Assembly: GCF_001426885.1 (NCBI RefSeq)
Contig: NZ_LMFP01000028.1
Location: 73,667-137,666, forward strand
Length of the DNA stretch: 64,000 bases
Direction of reading: 5' to 3'
From: Pelomonas sp. Root1444
GTDB lineage: Bacteria > Pseudomonadota > Gammaproteobacteria > Burkholderiales > Burkholderiaceae_C
The position numbers and the translations under genes are program-made. The notes beneath the pieces were generated by a model. The model saw only the letters and a list, made by a program, of their open reading frames with translations. It had not been told where the DNA came from and did no database searches. Positions 62,296 through 64,000 of this stretch are shown piece by piece; the first letter of the stretch is position 1, and each line of letters starts with the position of its first letter.

Positions 62296-62601
62296 CGTTG
62301 TCTCCGGTTTTGTCGGCTATTTGTCGCGTTCTTGACTTCGATCAACGCAGCAGATGCTAGGAGGCTGTAGTTCGCGAAACTAGGCGACGACTTCAGTCAT
62401 GGACCTCATGCAAACCCGTATACGCAGCAAACCGTCGCCGCACTTCATCTGATCGTCTTGGGACGTGCGCGCGCCGCGCCTGGATTCGAAGCGCCGCGGC
62501 TGTTCGAGATGCGGCAGCGAAACCGCTACCGCGATCTCGATCTGCCCAAGCAGCGGCTGCGAGACAAGATCATCGACAGGGCCCCAGGCGCTGCCGCCGG
62601 G

Positions 62602-63675
62602 TCAAGCGCTGGCTGGACTGCCGTCTATCCGCGACGCGGGCAGCACCATCACCATCGTCAGCCCCGCCCCCTGCCGCGTCTCGGCCCGGATGCTCCCGCC
62701 ATGGAGCGCGAAGGCCCGCTGGGCAATGGCGAGGCCCAGGCCAACCCCCTGCACGTTCTCCGAGCCCGCCACACGAGCAAAGGGTTCGAAGATGGCCTCG
62801 ACCATGTCCGCCGGCACACCCTGCCCGTCATCCTCCACGATGCAGGTCAGGCACGCCGATGCCTCGTCGATGCGCGCCGTCACGCTGACGAGGCTGCCTG
62901 GCCGCGTGAACTTCACTGCGTTGCGGATCACGTTTTCATAGCCCCGGTACAGCAGCTCGCCATGGGCCTGCGTGACGAACTCGCCAGGCAGGTCGACGCG
63001 GACCTTCTTGCCCTGCAACTGGGCCTCGAACTGCGCGTCCTCGGCGATGGCCTGCAGCAGCTCGATGACATCGATGCGGCTGGTCGGCGGCACGGCCGCA
63101 CCGGCCTCCAGGCGGTGCCAGGTCAGCAGCTCCTCGACGAGGCCGTCCAGGCGCTGGCTCTCGCGCTCGATGCGGTCCAGCATGGGCCCGAAGCTGGCCG
63201 GGTCCTGTCGCACGAGGCCGATGGCCACCTGCAGTCGTGCCAGCGGCGAGCGGAGCTCATGCGAGATGTCGTGCAGCAGCTGCTGACGCGACTCGGTCAG
63301 CCGCTGCACCTGGCGCGCCATGCGGTCGAAGTCGCCAGCCAGGTCGACGATCTCATCGTCACGCCCACCCATGCGGTGCCGCACCCGCGTGTCCAGGTTG
63401 CCTTCGGCAATTTGGCGCAGCGCCCAGCTCAGTTGCCGGATGGGTCGCGACAAGTACCAGGCCAGGCCGGCGCTGGTCAGCAGCATCGTCAGCACCCCGG
63501 CCGTGAACGGCACCATGGGCACGACGCCGAACAGCAGGTCACCGCTGTCGGGCGGCGGCGGCCGACCGGTCAGGTGGAAATAGCTGACGACGCTGACCAG
63601 CGTCAGCACCATGCCGATCCACTGCGACAGGAAGAACTTCCAGAACAGTCGGCCGGGGCGGCGCGAGGTCGCCAT
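62602..63675 (-). CDS. Sensor histidine kinase, CpxA-like
   Basis: ATG 63675 gives 357 aa. Two TM segments (LFWKFFLSQWIGMVLTLVSV and VPFTAGVLTMLLTSAGLAWY) flank a very short periplasmic loop (~30 residues). A HAMP domain follows, then the H-box HDISHELRSPLARLQVAIGL and the ATPase with N-box NVIRNAVKF, G1 DDGQGVP and G2 GVGLGLAIAQ. All key residues are present. It begins 2 bases after the response-regulator stop, so the pair is co-transcribed. Confidence 0.92.
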   Translation of the reverse strand: MATSRRPGRLFWKFFLSQWIGMVLTLVSVVSYFHLTGRPPPPDSGDLLFGVVPMVPFTAGVLTMLLTSAGLAWYLSRPIRQLSWALRQIAEGNLDTRVRHRMGGRDDEIVDLAGDFDRMARQVQRLTESRQQLLHDISHELRSPLARLQVAIGLVRQDPASFGPMLDRIERESQRLDGLVEELLTWHRLEAGAAVPPTSRIDVIELLQAIAEDAQFEAQLQGKKVRVDLPGEFVTQAHGELLYRGYENVIRNAVKFTRPGSLVSVTARIDEASACLTCIVEDDGQGVPADMVEAIFEPFARVAGSENVQGVGLGLAIAQRAFALHGGSIRAETRQGAGLTMVMVLPASRIDGSPASA

Positions 63676-63677
63676 CG

Positions 63678-64000
63678 TCAGTCGACCAGCAGCTGGTAGC
63701 CGCGGCCGCGAACGCTTTCTATCCACGACTGGCCGTCGCTGCGCAGGCCCAGCTTCTGGCGGATGCTGCTGATGTGCACATCGATGCGCCGGTCGAATCG
63801 CGCCAGCGGCTGGCCGAAGGCCTGCAGCGAGATGTCCTGCTTGCTGACGAGTTGCCCCGCCTGTCGCGCCAGCACTTCCAGCAGCGTGAACTCGGTACCG
63901 GTCAGCTCCAGCGGCCGGCCCTGCCAGGTCGCACTGCGGCTGCCGGGGGACAGAATCAGCGGCCCCACCTGCAGCTGCTTCGCGCCACTGGCCACCGGCG
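63678..64000 (-). CDS. OmpR/PhoB-family response regulator, 5' part outside window
   Basis: Only the C-terminal ~107 residues are inside the window: the winged-HTH output domain (LELTGTEFTLLEVLARQAGQ, RRIDVHISSIRQKLG, SWIESVRGRGYQLLVD). The frame stays open to the right edge, so the receiver domain lies beyond 64000. Its short Trans_reg_C domain and CpxA-like partner suggest an envelope-stress-type two-component system. Confidence 0.9.
   Translation of the reverse strand, partial: PVASGAKQLQVGPLILSPGSRSATWQGRPLELTGTEFTLLEVLARQAGQLVSKQDISLQAFGQPLARFDRRIDVHISSIRQKLGLRSDGQSWIESVRGRGYQLLVD

Larger units (their letters stand above)
62123..62601. other. Regulatory region upstream of the TonB receptor
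   Basis: About 480 bases with no normal-sized gene. It contains the leader ORF and hairpin (62241-62295). The stretch 62340-62460 is probably the promoter and operator region of cluster B, but no clear -35/-10 pair was identified. The part from ~62460 to 62601 is GC-rich and open in several frames without a recognisable product. Confidence 0.5.

Noticed and set aside
62458-63699. A 413-codon plus-strand frame opposite the sensor kinase
   Set aside because: Antisense to a kinase with all catalytic boxes; the ~140 bases that precede the kinase region show no recognisable product.

Overview
The window is GC-rich, densely coding DNA from a betaproteobacterium, most probably order Burkholderiales (Comamonadaceae-like). 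The family assignment is inferred from gene content: CusABC, Hmp/NorR, a KfrA-type TnpT with a TnpS recombinase, and DUF1302/DUF1329/MMPL/YCF48 cassettes. No rRNA, tRNA or CRISPR was recognised. The left 27 kb looks like accessory, mobile DNA. The right 37 kb is a catabolic region for aromatic, probably hydrophobic or stilbenoid, compounds.

1-6.5 kb: a minus-strand operon of seven genes holds a HipA-like kinase, a HEPN-like protein, a ParB-like protein, a trypsin-like protease and proteins of unknown family. It diverges from two small plus-strand genes across an excellent LexA (SOS) box. 6.5-13.3 kb: a GNAT acetyltransferase, then a Cu/Ag efflux operon (cusCBA type, with CusF fused to CusB) behind a small secreted protein. 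13.4-18.5 kb: two coupled unknown genes, an HTH-ImmA/IrrE protease coupled to a PIN-domain protein (toxin-antitoxin-like), and a tandem ribbon-helix-helix protein with a 439-aa unknown. 18.5-27.1 kb: repeats, a decayed IS1182-type transposase, several small coupled genes with XRE regulators, and a Tn4651-type cointegrate-resolution module (tnpT, rst-like site, tnpS) without its transposase.

27.2-31.3 kb: hmp flavohaemoprotein and divergent norR with three NorR operators and a sigma-54-like promoter, then a LuxR-type regulator.

31.3-46.0 kb (cluster A, one minus-strand operon of ten genes): an outer-membrane/periplasmic/RND trafficking set (DUF1302, DUF1329, YCF48-like, MMPL), an extradiol-type dioxygenase, a fumarylacetoacetate-hydrolase-family protein, both subunits of a molybdenum enzyme of the pyrogallol-phloroglucinol transhydroxylase/resorcinol hydroxylase family, an aldehyde dehydrogenase and an acetoacetate-decarboxylase-family protein. 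The Mo subunit carries an extra N-terminal SCP2-like domain. A divergent FadR-type GntR regulator and an MFS protein follow at 46.2-48.1 kb.

48.1-62.1 kb (cluster B, minus strand): a TonB-dependent receptor, a carotenoid-oxygenase-family enzyme with the residues of stilbene-cleaving members, two SnoaL/NTF2-like proteins, an MFS transporter, a tandem-GntR regulator, an aldehyde dehydrogenase, an FMN reductase with a group D flavin monooxygenase, an SDR, an extradiol-type dioxygenase and a second FAH-family hydrolase. Together this reads as uptake, C=C cleavage to aromatic aldehydes, oxidation to acids, ring hydroxylation, ring opening and hydrolysis. 62.6-64 kb: a CpxA-like sensor kinase and the 3' end of its response regulator.
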